From NCBI GenBank assembly GCA_918026815.1, contig CAKJVC010000171.1:1-64000 (forward strand): a stretch of DNA of 64,000 bases, written 5' to 3'. The notes below the pieces were generated by a model. That model did not search any database and was not told the DNA's origin. It saw nothing but the letters and a program-made list of their open reading frames with translations. The translations under genes and the position numbers were made by a program. Positions 25,600 through 37,485 of the stretch are shown piece after piece; the stretch's first letter is position 1, and the number at the start of each line of letters is the position of its first letter. This stretch comes from Chalara sp. BL73. Its lineage: Eukaryota; Ascomycota; Leotiomycetes; Helotiales.

Positions 25600-26085
25600 C
25601 TAAGATCTCCAATAAACAGTCGCCTGATTCTTGGCAGTGCTCTTCTTACCGCTAGACGATCCTTTCGCCGCAGGGTGGGGTTCCTTCGATATGCTTTGCT
25701 CCTGGCGTTCCCGCTGTCCCATGGCGCCGTTCCACACCAGCGTCCTGTCGCAGGCAGCGCAGTGGCAAGTCCGGACCCCTGCCGCCCTGACATACGTATT
25801 GACGGTGGCACGGGTGCCGCATGCCGCGCAATCGAGGGTGGTTTGCTGGATGTCGCGGCGGCGCGGTGATTTTTTGAGCGGTATGTTATCTTGCTGAGCG
25901 CTTAGGGCACGCGGGTCTCGCGGCAGCGGGTCTGAAGCAGGGTGCTCATTTCCGTGCCCACGGCTGTGCGTGATGGTACTTTTAGAGATGTGTTCGCGGT
26001 TGGGGGGTAGGGGATCTATGATTTGGGAGCGCCGTGGCGACGTTGGGTGGGCGGGGAGCGGAGCTGCGAGGAGGATGAACATCAA
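25600..26085 (-). CDS. Putative small zinc-ribbon protein
   Basis: Uninterrupted 161-codon frame. The interesting part is a four-cysteine motif, CAAC .. 17 residues .. CHCAAC, about residues 84-110, followed by DRTLVWNG, which looks like a zinc ribbon. The flanks are disordered and rich in Ser, Pro, Arg and Lys. I do not recognise a named family. The first 30 residues look poorly conserved, so the true start could be a later codon or lie upstream of an unseen intron. The cysteine pattern argues for a real gene; function unknown. Confidence 0.45.
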   Translation of the reverse strand: MMFILLAAPLPAHPTSPRRSQIIDPLPPNREHISKSTITHSRGHGNEHPASDPLPRDPRALSAQQDNIPLKKSPRRRDIQQTTLDCAACGTRATVNTYVRAAGVRTCHCAACDRTLVWNGAMGQRERQEQSISKEPHPAAKGSSSGKKSTAKNQATVYWRS

Positions 26086-27402
26086 TAGCTATTGCATCTT
26101 GGAGCGAAGGGGATTTGGTCGGTTCTTTGTAAATGAGATGCTGCTAGTGCGTCAGGTGCAGATCCTATTGACGGAATCTTGCGAGAAGCCTTACATATGG
26201 CACTATGGCAAGCTTCAATCTGGATTGCATGTGAGGTAAAGTGCCGGGTTCAAAATGTTACCGTGCCTAAGCGTGGACTTATACTAAGCTGAGATTTTAT
26301 ACATTGAACTGCCGTTCGCACCTTATATATGTTTTGTGAATGAGTTTAGCTTTTCTCTAGAGGTTTCAGGCAGGACATATAGGAAGCACATCGCCTGATA
26401 TATGCGATCCTTAATGGGACTAAATGCAAGAGCCACCTCTGCTGAAAGAATTTTCTTGATTGTTGCACATGCGCCTCTCCCCGTTGATGTCCAGAAGAGC
26501 AAGAGGGGGAAAGGTCTCCTTCATGAAGGAAGAATTCGTGGTTTTGAGTTTGATGTTGGAATTTGTTGGTGTTAGTCTTGGGGGGCGGCTGCGCCTCGGA
26601 TCAGTTGTCAAGAACCGGGTATATTCGATTACTTACACATTTAATGTACTAGCTGACCTTGGAAATTCCATACATATTTCAGTCTTGGATAATCTTTCTT
26701 CGTATGGCGCCTGGTCCAGCACATTAACCAAAGTCAATGGCGGAAGCGAGAACAAATCACCTGGCCGCACCATAGGCTAGACACTCAGCCACAAGAGGAA
26801 TAGACCACAACGTAATGGTAATGTAGCTACTTGTTGGTATTGCAAAGGTTGTACGTCGAGAACATCCCTATGAACAAGTTTGATTGCATTGTTTTCATTT
26901 CCGTCCACCTCGACTTTTCAGATACTCGCTTTAGGCCCTCCCTGTTCCCCTACAATCGAGTTTTCTCGCATATTGCTACACAGATATGGGGGAGTTTCGC
27001 TGGTGGTAAAGCCAAAATGTTGCGTTTTGATCCTGAATTTGGTCTTTCTGTTGACTGCACTCTCTGCTCTGCATTAGTCCATATCTAGGTTGCTTAAGAG
27101 CAGACTTAGCCTTGCTGGGATTAGTGATACTTGCCCAGCATTAAAAAAATCCATAGCAGCGGTTTAGGATGTGTAGAAACGAAGTAACAAATAGTTAACA
27201 GCATCGAGGGGCGTCAAGCGCCAATTATATTCTGATGCGTGCAAGAGATAGAAACCACGAAAAACAGTGCGTGGAAGTTTCAGGCGGTTTCCAAACTCTT
27301 CATTACTGACATTCAATGTGGAATTGTCTAAACGTAATAAAATGGGTATCATTTTTAATATTTGATCTTGAATGGGAACTATTCAGAACTCGTAGTAGCT
27401 GA
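26086..27402. other. Intergenic region, 1.3 kb
   Basis: Nothing recognisable. Short frames such as 26460-26780 and 26831-27088 lack motifs and are not called. Includes the promoter of the minus-strand zinc-ribbon gene and the 3' flank of the PRCC-like gene. Confidence 0.4.
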
Positions 27403-28590
27403 TCACCAGCCGTACCTGCTACTGGCCTCAGCTCTATTACTCTTCCCCTTCGCGAAACTCTCCTCTAGCGCATCCTTCTGACTTTGCGCTGCATTGACCA
27501 GTTGCTTCAAGCTATGCTTGCCTGGCGCAATCGCCCTCACAGGATTATGCACAACCTGCTCGCCCGATGCACGCAGCTCCTCGTTATGAAGATATTCCTG
27601 ATCTGTATTGAAATTGATGATCTTAGTCGCTGACTGAACCCCTCGTCCTCCTTTCTGCCGGCCGAATAATTGTCGACGTTCAGCCGCCGAGAGATTTAGA
27701 TCGCCAGCTATGTCGTCGAGAGACTGAGAGATGGGTGGAGTGGGTGCCGCAGGTGGCGCTGTGAAGGAGTGATTTGGCGTGTAATCTTCGTACGAAGGCT
27801 CAAACTCTTGGGTTGATTCTTCCTCAACTTCGTACGAAGGCTCAAGCATCATGGGTTTATATTCTCCGCTTGCGATTGATTTTTCTAAGGTTGAAGTCTC
27901 CGGTGCGAGTGAGAACATAGAAACTTTAGGTCGTGAAGCTGGCTTCTCAGCAGCTTGTGGCGTTGCTGTTAATGCTGCCATGGTGCTGGTGGTAGTTACC
28001 GGAGTAGCGGGAGCTGCGACGGTTTTCTTCTTCTTCGCTGGCTTCCTGGAAACTGATAATGGCATAAACATTGTGGGCTTCCCAACTAGTTTCACTTCGC
28101 TAGGCTTTTTCTGCTCGACATCTGCTTTCGCACCCGATGCCTCGCCTTCTTTCTCATTATCATCATAGGACTCCTGTACTGGCTCTGGTTGCCTGCTAAA
28201 TCCGGGAGCAGCTCCAGTCTTCAGGCTTACGCCAGCTCCAAGACCCTTCTTTACTCCTCCGCCTCCGATGGAGGTGCCGGCTGCTTGTCCTGTCCGTTTC
28301 GGAGCTGGGAGAAGTGAGTTGAATCCGCTCAGTCCTCCCCCACCACCAACTTTTATCCGCTTAGCAGGAGGCTCGTCTCCGGCATCATTCTTCAAAGAGG
28401 GTAGCGAGACTTTGATCTTTCCTGGATTCGATCGATCGACGACTTTTTGGAATGCTGGCTTTCCTAGAAATATTGATTAACTCTATCACTGATCTAAATT
28501 GTCGTATTTAAACTTACCTGTAGTTGTAGGTTTTGCTGAAGATTGCTCCACATCTGACTCGTCCGAGTCTGAATAATCAACAAGCGTCAT
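27403..28590 (-). CDS. PRCC-like protein (MAD2B-interacting / spliceosome-associated family)
   Basis: Homolog of human PRCC, annotated in fungi as 'mitotic checkpoint regulator, MAD2B-interacting'; in other eukaryotes the family is linked to nuclear pre-mRNA processing. Exons on the minus strand are 28518-28590 and 27403-28463, giving 377 aa. Exon 1 encodes the acidic start MTLVDYSDSDESD. The family's Gly/Pro-rich middle (LSGFNSLLPAPKRTG, VSLKTGAAPGF) is present, as is the conserved C-terminal block NLSAAERRQLFGRQKG .. INFNTDQEYLHNEELRASGE .. HSLKQLVNAAQSQKDALEE. The C-terminal block is the diagnostic part. The start lies 278 bp from the divergent SIN1 gene, suggesting a shared promoter. Confidence 0.85.
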
Positions 28591-28868
28591 TTCACGACCA
28601 CTGTATGGAATTGGAATATAGGTAGGAGCTTGGTTGTATTTGCCTTTTCACTGTCTGTGATGACGGTGTTATAAAAGCCTGCCTAACAAGAAGGCTGTTG
28701 CCAAGCTTATTAGTGGACCTGCCTTGAATGACAAGGCTGAGGATCCCGAACCTCTCATCCTCCATGCCAATCATTGTCTGAGAGATGCTACTCATAAACT
28801 TGGCTATTTCCTGTACTAGCGATTATTTATCGAAGCTTTAACCGCCTGGAATAGGTACAGCACGCGTA

Positions 28869-31433
28869 ATGTCCGTCATTCAAGTTGAGGAGTATGAACT
28901 TCAATCCCTTTCATTTTACTAGCTAATCATTGCTGTAGTCTGGTTTCCTACCAACTACGCACAAATTATCTCAACACAATCACGGATGGCGTTGGAGAAC
29001 GTTTGATTACCATTAACGATGCTTTCTTGAATACTCCCGGGTTCAAAGCCGCTGGCTGGCGTGCGAATCCTGCGAACATCAAACGTACACATTCTCCACC
29101 AATACCGACCGCGATAGCATCAGAATATTTTCAGGCTCCTCCACGGTCGGCTGGCTTGACACTTGAGGATGAAGCTGAGGAAGGAGGAATGGTCACTGGA
29201 AGTGGAGTAGGGGATACGGTCGGGCCTGGCATCGCCATTAAAAGGAGGCGTCGCCGCGAGCAGCATGAAGATGAGGATAGCAGTGATTTAAGTGATGATA
29301 GCGATGAGGAGGGTGAGCAACGAGCTGCTCAGCAGATCAAGTTCTCAAAGATGCCTATCCGAAATCGCTCTGGATCTTCGCCTCTTCGAAGCTCCAATCT
29401 TCGGCAGTCATCAACCGTGACCTCTCCAGCACGCACCATTGGGGCAGGACCACGTAGAGGCTCTCAGTCAGCATTGGAAGCCGTAAAAGAGCGCGCGAGA
29501 CGAGATACTGTCACCAGCAGTGAGATGTCCTCAGACAATGAGTTCGATGCTTCGGCATTCCAGAGACGCAGAGCCGACTCTGCCCAAAATACTTCAAAGG
29601 CTAGTAGAGCACTACAAAAACAGATTTCAAATAATTCGGATCCGAATGTCGGCATAGTAAGACAGCAAAGTGATCTACTAGAGGAAGAGGAAGAAGATGA
29701 TTCAGACGCATCCGACACTTCGTCTGCTTTTGTGGGAAGTCTTGATTCTCTTTCCCTCCTTGACAGTGGAGATGGGCCAATGAACGGATCACCAACAGAA
29801 CAGGTTGTCGGCACCGTGCCTAAGCAATTGACAAGAACGCCTACAGTCAAATCTAAACCTGCTCCAGCGGTACTTCAAGCACTCCCTCCTCCACGACCGA
29901 TAAGTATGATTCAACCTAAGAGTCTGCTTTCGGCAGCCATCAAGGCGAAACGTACCAAAGCTGCAATGCCATTTGAGTCATTTGCGTCGCTTTCTGGACA
30001 GGGTGACCCGAATCCTCTGTCGTTACGCATTTGGGCGCCTTTCGCAACATCTACTACGAAACCATTTGAGGTCCTCATACGAAGGAGCGTTCATGAGAAT
30101 GAGGCAAATGATCGTCAGGTCACGGTTGCTGATCTTATTGGGTTGAGCCTTTGGAGATATTATGAGGAGAAGTTACAGCCTCCAATTGCAACTGACAAAC
30201 TGAATGTCAATCGTTGGACTTTACGAATGGTTGAAGATGAAGAAGTTGACTATGATTTCCCAGCTCTTGAGCGAAACAAGCCTGTAGTCGCATTTACCAC
30301 GGTCAACAACCGTGCACAAAGATCAAGATCTAATACTAAACCTTATGATGAGTTTGCTCTAGTCGAGGCAACAGATGAACAATTTGAACAGAACCAAGCT
30401 TTAACGCCACAGTTTCAACAGGAATCCGCCACCACATCTACTGTTGGAGGCGATGATTTTCCAATGGCATCGTTCGCATCCAAGAACACATTGTCTGCGG
30501 GTGAAAATCAAGGGACACAACCTCGTCTGAATCCTCTCTTGACGACAATGACTGCCTTCCGACAGAACCCATCACTTGCAGATTCTCCTGCCATAGGCTC
30601 GGCAACTAGCAACACTCCTACTAGGAGCGGAGTAAAGAAACTCTTGAAAGTGCATATACACTCAGCCGATGCGGCACCGGGACAGATGATCACTCTGGAT
30701 ATCACCACAGATACATATTTGGCAGAAGTTCTTGATATCGTCTGCAAAAAGAGGCAGCTAGATAAAGCCAATCATGTTTTGAAATTGACAGGATCTGGGA
30801 CAGTAGTACTTTTGGATCGCACTGTGGAGTCCATTGGTAATCGGACAGAGTTGGACCTCTTCCGTCGTCGTTTTGCAACTGACGGTCCGCTGACTATGAC
30901 TGGGTCTCCCAGCAGTAGCTCCCCAAAGGTACCTCTGATGGGGGAAAGAACTGGGGAGCTACGTAAAATAAGAAAAGGCGCGATGATGGGAGGAATACAT
31001 CCTCTGGCACAGGAGGCTGTTAAGCAGGCTGAGCTTGGAAGCTCAAATTACCGCCGGTATACAGTTTGGCGAAAGCAGCCGATGAGATTCGTTGGCATGA
31101 ATGAAAGGGTCATCGCGATAGATGGCGAATATCTTCACATCATGCCATCATCCACAGGGAAGACAATGTTTGAAGGCCAGGGGAAAACAACAACAGTGCA
31201 CTTCAGTAATGTTGTAGGCTGTAAGGTTATGAGAAGGCACCCCACCACATTCAAGGTTTGTTTGCAACGGCATCCGCACTTGAGAATGCTCGTTTACTGA
31301 TCGAATTTAGATTGTTGTTTATAAAGCCTCGGAGACCAACAAACGGTATGATTTTGAGGCAAAATCTGCTGATGAAGCCAAAGAAATCGTTTTCGAAATC
31401 TCGAAAGGAATCGCGCCATATCATCAAGTGTGA
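28869..31433 (+). CDS. TORC2 subunit AVO1 / SIN1
   Basis: Subunit of TOR complex 2, needed for AGC-kinase recruitment and membrane targeting. Exons are 28869-28891, 28939-31255 and 31311-31433, giving 820 aa. The 23-nt first exon joins to give MSVIQVEDLVSYQLRTNYL, the classical SIN1 N terminus. After a disordered acidic/Ser-rich part (to about residue 330) come a CRIM domain (PLSLRIWAPFATSTTKPFEV .. WTLRMVEDEEVDYDFP, about 350-480), a Ras-binding-like domain (KVHIHSADAAPGQMITLDI .. LDRTVESIGNRTELDLF, about 560-640) and a C-terminal PH domain (YRRYTVWRKQPM .. RRHPTTFK + IVVYKASETNKRYDFEAK, about 690-810). All family domains are present in order. Confidence 0.9.
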
Positions 31434-32598
31434 AAGTGTGGTATCAGCGACATATAATTTGTCCAACAAGAGATCTTACCACACTGTCATGTGAATGGAA
31501 CGCTCGGCAGATCATCCGTTCCTGCAGAAAATCATCCGCCACCCCTGGCAAGGCCAAGATCTGACTCCGGACATTTGAAGCTCGGATCTTCACTTCGACA
31601 GGGCCGCTTTTCACGAGGAGAGAATTTATCTAACCTATGGGAATTCGTGAAATTCCGATTTACCCGATGGCATTCATGGTCAAAACTATTTTAAAAGTGG
31701 TAACTCGACGTGGCCGAGAGCACTGACCCTAATTTATCGGAATTCTGGAGGATACTGCCAACTGTGGCAATGCAACTGGGGAAGATGACATATGGGATCT
31801 TCTGGACTTGTAGCCGCATAATGGCGTGCTAGACTGAAGCACGCTGACTTGCTAAGTCATGGAGGCACTCCTCGTATCGAGAAGAGGCTACAGGTGTTTC
31901 GGCTCCACGCTTGAAAGCTCAACCTTTCTAAATCTCCATGATCCAATCAGGAACAGGTTCTTCGAGACTTTCACAAACAAATATCCTGTCATGTTTACTA
32001 CCAAGAGTCGTGACGTTATCAACCGCCTCTCCCGCTTGATTGCCGTACCTGTCCGGAAGCCTCAAGCCGCATGTTTCATTTGAGTCCTATACATGTGTTT
32101 GCTTTTCAAAATGCTTACATGACTGTTGGTGTCCCAATTTCTGCTACCTCTTCCTCGAGTAACATGGTCACGAAGCCTGTGCCAATAGATAGAGTTCAAG
32201 TGACTTTTCTCAGTTTCGAGATTGGCCACAAGACTGCGTGTCTTATAATTTGGACTGACTCGGCTCCGCTTGTGTTGCTTTAACTAATTGACTCCCAAAT
32301 TCGTGGCGTCACTGGCACGGGCGGATCAGTTCCAAGCGGCTCTGAATGACACCAAATCGCTTGGCTGCGGACCTCCGCTAAACCATTCCTCCTGCAGCCA
32401 ATATGTGACGTAAAAGGATAGAGGCGTTTGCTGATCCAAGCTTTTTGGGTCAATTGGTTTAGTTGCGCCTGCTAGGGGTCAGTTACTGCTCCGAGATGGA
32501 AATATATAATTCGGCCACCTTCCTGTTGTCCGATTATTTCACAACATAAGCAAATTTCCTTCAGATATCACAGACAATCACAAAATACAATCATCAGC
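31434..32598. other. Intergenic region, 1.2 kb
   Basis: No supported gene; short frames at 31859-32283 show no motif. The last 100 bp forms the promoter/leader of the GPI-anchored protein gene, with a TATATAA-like element near 32500 and an A/C-rich leader before the ATG. Confidence 0.4.
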
Positions 32599-33157
32599 AT
32601 GCAATTTAGATCCATCCTCGCTTTAGCCTTTGCTGCTACTGTCTCTGTTCGTCTTCCCTTCTCTCGGCCACTCGGAAACATTTATTAATACCCAGCAGGC
32701 CCAAACGGACGACGGCGGAGCAATCGCCTCCTCAGTAACCGATATTACAAGTGACGCCGCCTCCTTCGCATCTGGCGCGATCGGAACTGCAACCTCCTCA
32801 GTCGGATCCGAAATCATCTCCTCCATATCTTCACTTCAATATTCCGCCTCCTCCGAGCTTGCTTCCATTAGCTCCTCCATCTCCGAAGCCGCGTCTACCG
32901 GCTCAGACAGCGCCTCATTTTCAAGTCAGCCAAGCATATTGGGTAATGTCACGAGCAGCATTGGCAGCCTGGCTAGCAGTGCAGGCAGCGTGACAAGGTC
33001 GAATGTTATCTCCGTGACGCGGACTACGACTGATGCCACCGGAGGACCTAGCACAACTGTTGATGTTAGCATGAGCACCGGTGCTGCTGCCACGAAGGCC
33101 GGCGCTGTCGCTATGGGGGCCTTGTTTGGTGGTGCTGCGGTTTTGGGTGCCTTGTAA
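32599..33157 (+). CDS. Secreted, Ser-rich GPI-anchored cell-wall protein
   Basis: Small surface protein of 169 aa with proposed exons 32599-32646 and 32696-33157. The start gives MQFRSILALAFAATVS, a clean signal peptide. After splicing the mature part begins near QAQTDDGG. The body is about one third Ser/Thr/Ala in irregular short repeats (SSVTDITSDAASFASG, SISSLQYSASSELASISS), a typical O-mannosylated spacer. It ends with a Gly/Ala omega-site region and a hydrophobic tail (AGAVAMGALFGGAAVLGAL), so GPI anchoring is likely. The intron donor (GTTCGT at 32647) is not ideal and GTCTCT at 32641 is an in-phase alternative. No enzymatic domain; role in the wall is inferred. Confidence 0.75.
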
Positions 33158-34558
33158 GAGTAGCTCGATATACTATGGATGAAGAATTTTATGGATTCGC
33201 TCGAGAATGGAGCAATAATTCTGCAGATGTCTTGATAGCTGTTGTAATATAGAACTAGCTTGCCATAATATATGGGCTAATAACTTTCTGTGCCTCACAA
33301 GTCTGTCAATACTGTTAGGTGGTCTTGTTCTTAGGAGGCAACCAACCACAACCTTGCTAGATCTTGCTGTATCTTGCCCATGATATGTAGTACGAAATAA
33401 CAAAGTCTATTCTTTCTGTTTAATGACCTTTTCTGACACACGGCCCTTTTACATAATGACACATACCAAGAACAAAAACCATCAAATTGGCAATAGAAAA
33501 TCTCGATTCACTAACCTACCTGATTTTCTCACCCACAAAATACACAATGACGTTTTATAGACCATCTTCTAGCCCACAGACGACGTCCAACCCATGTTAT
33601 ACGATTGCCCGCATTGCAGCAGCCATGACCCGCATCGAGTCCTGACTTTCTAGCCCTTACAGATGAGTTCATCTGAATATCTTGCCCGTTAGATTCCCAA
33701 TGATGCTCGGTGAGAGAAATTTGGTTACGATGTATAAGCGAAAGACCCGATCTGGTTCAGGTTTCGATCTAGAAACATCATATAAAGATCCCATGGTGCA
33801 CATCTTTTTTAGGAAGGGAAGGAAGGGGCGAGCCGGAGGGGAGGCGTTGCCGCAAATGCGGTTGATGCGACCGCGCACATGATCGGAGATCATGAAAGGA
33901 GGCGTATAGGCGCTCACGGCCCCGGGATGATGTGGCGTTTTGTAGGGTCTCTCAGATTATTTAGTAGTTCAGCAATGAGGGGATGATACGTCTCAAGTGT
34001 GAGGCTCGAACGTCCTCGGGGTGTCGAGAATTTGACGCCTGAGCATGGTTCTGTATAATAAAGTCCGGATGTCTCTCCAGAACAAGGATTGAAAAGAAGA
34101 TAGCTGTTCTGCAACTAGACACTCTCGCATTGTCCAAAACTAGCTGATTGTATCAAAATTCAGGTGTCCTTATGTTCACTAGGCACTAGCACATTTCAAC
34201 CAGTTCATTTCTAGCAGGATCAACTAGGCTAGAACAAAGTTTACCGCAGAACCGGTATGGGTTCACCAAATTATACCCAACTTTAAACCCATTTGCACTC
34301 CTAAAAGTATCAAATTCCATTTCCCAAGCCCCAGCACCGCCGAACCACCCTTTTCAGGAGACATCGCCGCATCGTGTCATGGCTTGTATTTCGTTTGCTA
34401 CCCGTTTATCGTAAAATAAGAAATGTTTGCGGTGTTAAAGAGTAATGTGCGGAGTATATGTGCATAGGGTGGCGCTGAACTGTAGGCATAAAAGGAAGCA
34501 GCCACTCTTCTCATTCGACTCATCTTATGCGTGCCACAACGCTATACTATACCAAGAT
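33158..34558. other. Intergenic region, 1.4 kb
   Basis: I see no gene. It carries the 3' flanks of the convergent GPI-protein and PKA genes. Short frames at 33173-33403, 33669-33917 and 33914-34114 have no recognisable content. Confidence 0.45.
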
Positions 34559-36119
34559 CTAGAAATCGCGGAACAATTTGCCGTGTCTAATCTCCATTAG
34601 CATGGACTGGCAATATTCTGCAATCTGACTTACTCGTCATGACCATGTTGACCATATTGCTCCGTTTCCTCTGGATACTTGTCAAATTGACTAGCATCAC
34701 CTACCCCTGCCTTCACAGGCGGAACATATGGCGCATCGATATCTTTCTTAGCCAGCCTCTCCCATGTGACTTCTGCAAACCACAAGTGATTTTTGACGTC
34801 TTCGGACCCGCCATGCAAATTGCCGAGGCGCTTTGTGAGATCCGCTGTGATCAGTCGTTGAAGTAGGTCTTGGGCATCTGGATGAATATATGGCGGGTAC
34901 TTGACCTTTCCTTTAAGAATATTCTCGTATATTTTCATTGGAGATCCACCATCCCAAAATGGTGTGTACCCGCATAACATTTCGAATATTAGTATACCTA
35001 AAGACCACCTATGCAAAATCAGATATTTTATCACTTGTAGCCAGACAAAATCTTACCAATCTACTGATTTGTTGTATCCTTTGCTCGAAACAACTTCCGG
35101 CGCTAAATAATCCGGGGTTCCGCACAAGGTCCAAGTGATGTCTGGAACCTTCTTAGCAAATCCGAAATCTGTGATCTTAAGATGGCCATCTCGGTTTAAA
35201 AGAAGATTCTCCGGTTTCAGGTCACGATATATAATCTGCTTTGAGTGAAGGTACTCTAGTGCTAGTGTAACCTCTGCAGCATAGAATTTCGCGACAGGAT
35301 TAGGAAAGCGCTAATATATATATTAACAAAGACCTAGCGATTTTTCAGCATGCGCCGGCTTACCTGTGACTTCCTCAAGAGCGAGAAAAGTTCGCCTCCT
35401 TCCACGAAGTCCATAACCATGTAAAGATTCTTGGAATCCTGGAATGTACCCCAAAGTGTGATGAGAAAGGGATGCTTGACTTCTTGTAGCATCTTCCTCT
35501 CATCGTTGGTATGTTCGACCTGTTTCATTTTCACGACTTGCTGTTTCTTCAACACTTTGACAGCATAGAATCGTTGGTTATGCCTCGATTGCACCAGATG
35601 CACGCGTCCAAAACTACCAGTTCCCAGTGTTCGCAAAAGCTCGAAATCCACCAAAGAGTATTTTCCCTTAGTCTGCCTTATTTGTGTAGGCTCCGGCACT
35701 TGTATGTTTTGCTGAGCGACATTGTTTGATGCAATAGATGTCGTTTGGGATGATGCTTGTGTCGGATATGACTGGTTTGCGCCATCATTTTGCGGAGGGT
35801 GGATAAGGTTGTTGATGCTTGGGAGGTTCTGCTGCTGTGTTGGCGGACTTTGGCTGGCGGTAGGATTATGAGGGTTTGTGTACGGTTGCTGTTGATGGGT
35901 GATTCCTTGCGCCATTGGTTGTTGCTCGCCCACGCCAGCGGGACTTTCCTGCTTTGCTGGAGCTGTGGATTGCGTGGTATTCGTCGAAATGCTGGCTATT
36001 GAGTTGTCGAAACCTCTAGATGAAGTAGGCGTTAAAGGGCTATTAGGCTGGCTTGAGCTTTCATTCGCGGACGAATCTTTCGTCCGCTTGCCTTTTAGGA
36101 AACCTAGTGTCTGCTTCAT
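34559..36119 (-). CDS. cAMP-dependent protein kinase (PKA) catalytic subunit
   Basis: AGC Ser/Thr kinase that acts downstream of cAMP in growth, nutrient sensing and development. Exons on the minus strand are 35364-36119, 35057-35310, 34634-35008 and 34559-34586, giving 470 aa. The N-terminal 150 residues are a Gln/Ser/Pro-rich extension usual in filamentous fungi. Kinase landmarks: glycine loop [12 protein letters not shown] (165-176), ATP lysine AVKVLKK (K188), catalytic loop [15 protein letters not shown], activation loop [14 protein letters not shown] and AGC tail [12 protein letters not shown]. The frame of exon 3 would stop right after GQHGHDE. A GTAAGT donor there and a 28-nt last exon restore an ending HGKLFRDF, the hydrophobic FxxF-type motif that AGC kinases need, so I favour this tiny exon. 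Confidence 0.9.
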
Positions 36120-37485
36120 ATGTAGTTCGCAGTTTCGTCGATTGTCGATATGGCAGCGATTATCAAAATGACCAGTTGATCACAGAATTGCGAGTAATTC
36201 GTTGGCACCGACAAAGCTGAATATCTCCGGAGTCGAAGCCTTCTCCACAAGGGGGCGCAACGCAGATGCCTCGTGCAGACAGAAGCTGCACCGGACAATT
36301 CAATATGGACTCCAATCTACTAGTGTAGAGCCGTTCCTGAAACAGGAATGCTGAGGCTGGGAGAGAGGACGATTACCAAATGACAAAGCCGAGCAGCTGA
36401 GGAATCGTCGATTGGCTGCTTCAATAATTATACAGCTGTAAGTTGGCAATCGGATTCTTGGCTCTGGTGCTGAATCGCAGGAGAATGGTTCTCTGGAGCT
36501 ATCTTGTCTGATTTGGTAAGTGGTGCGGCGCCTTTGGCTGGCTCAATGGCAGATTAATAATGTCTGGGCACTTTATCAAAGGTTCTGGAATGTTTCGACT
36601 TGCTGACACCGTGATATGGCAATTCAACCACCGAGAAGGGACGCCGGATACTTGCAGGTGTGGAGCGACGGCGTAGTCGCAGCGCCCCTCAATTGAACTT
36701 TGTAACAGAAAGTGGAGGCAATGAACGGTTCTCTGAGAGGGTTCAAGATCCAATTACGATACGATAAGCTGCCAATTGAGCGGATATGAATCTGCAGGAC
36801 AAAAGGATGCGATGTTAGAGGGGAGTAAGATACGAAGGAGGAGGAGGATGCTGGAATAAGGATGCAGGATGGTGATGAAGATGGATTGGATGTTCGCGAT
36901 CGGTGGGGTTGGAAGACGACTGGGTTGACCTCAAGTGGCTTAGTTGCGAGACGAGAGGGGAGGGGAGAGAGGGAGGGGTGAGGGGGACCGACCAAGCTGA
37001 ATCTGCATTCAACAAGCGAATGTGTAAAACTAATAATGAATCACAAAGATGAAAGGAAAGGGTTTGAGGTAAAGTCATTAAGAATGTTAGCAGTCTAGAT
37101 GTTGCTGCTTTGCATACTTCACCTTCATACTTCAATATCAATTTTCGCATGCAGAAGGTCAGCCTACTACTGTTGCTAAAACTTCACATTTCCCATTTCC
37201 TATATATCTCAGCAATAGAATGACCATAGACAGCTTTCAATTTACTCTGACAAGCCTATCATTCGTTATCGCTTTCACTGCGCATGGTACAGAGATGGAT
37301 GGCGATCTACAATACACCTTCACACTTTTAGGCTCTATGAATGGTCCAAAACTACCCTGCCCCCGGCCAAGATCATATTGCTTTTTCCTTGCCAATGTAG
37401 GAGATCCTTTGCGAAGAGTTGCGTCAATGGAGCCGCAAATTTCAAAGTGATGGATGTTCTGGAACGTGGTTTCGCTGATTTATAG
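36120..37485. other. Long 5' region of the PKA gene
   Basis: No gene is supported. On the minus strand 36500-37000 is CT-rich low complexity, consistent with a long PKA leader/promoter. Minus-strand frames at 36499-36753, 36624-36995 and 36815-37150 translate to Ser/Pro-rich low complexity and are best explained by this composition. Confidence 0.45.

Noticed and set aside
31311..31433. Possible frameshift at the 3' end of SIN1/AVO1
   Set aside because: A first reading suggested an extra A near 31381, but the translated frames show three A's there and the PH-domain exon reads through to a normal stop.
36499..37150. Minus-strand Ser/Pro-rich frames upstream of PKA
   Set aside because: Composition-driven frames in a CT-rich leader; no conserved motif.
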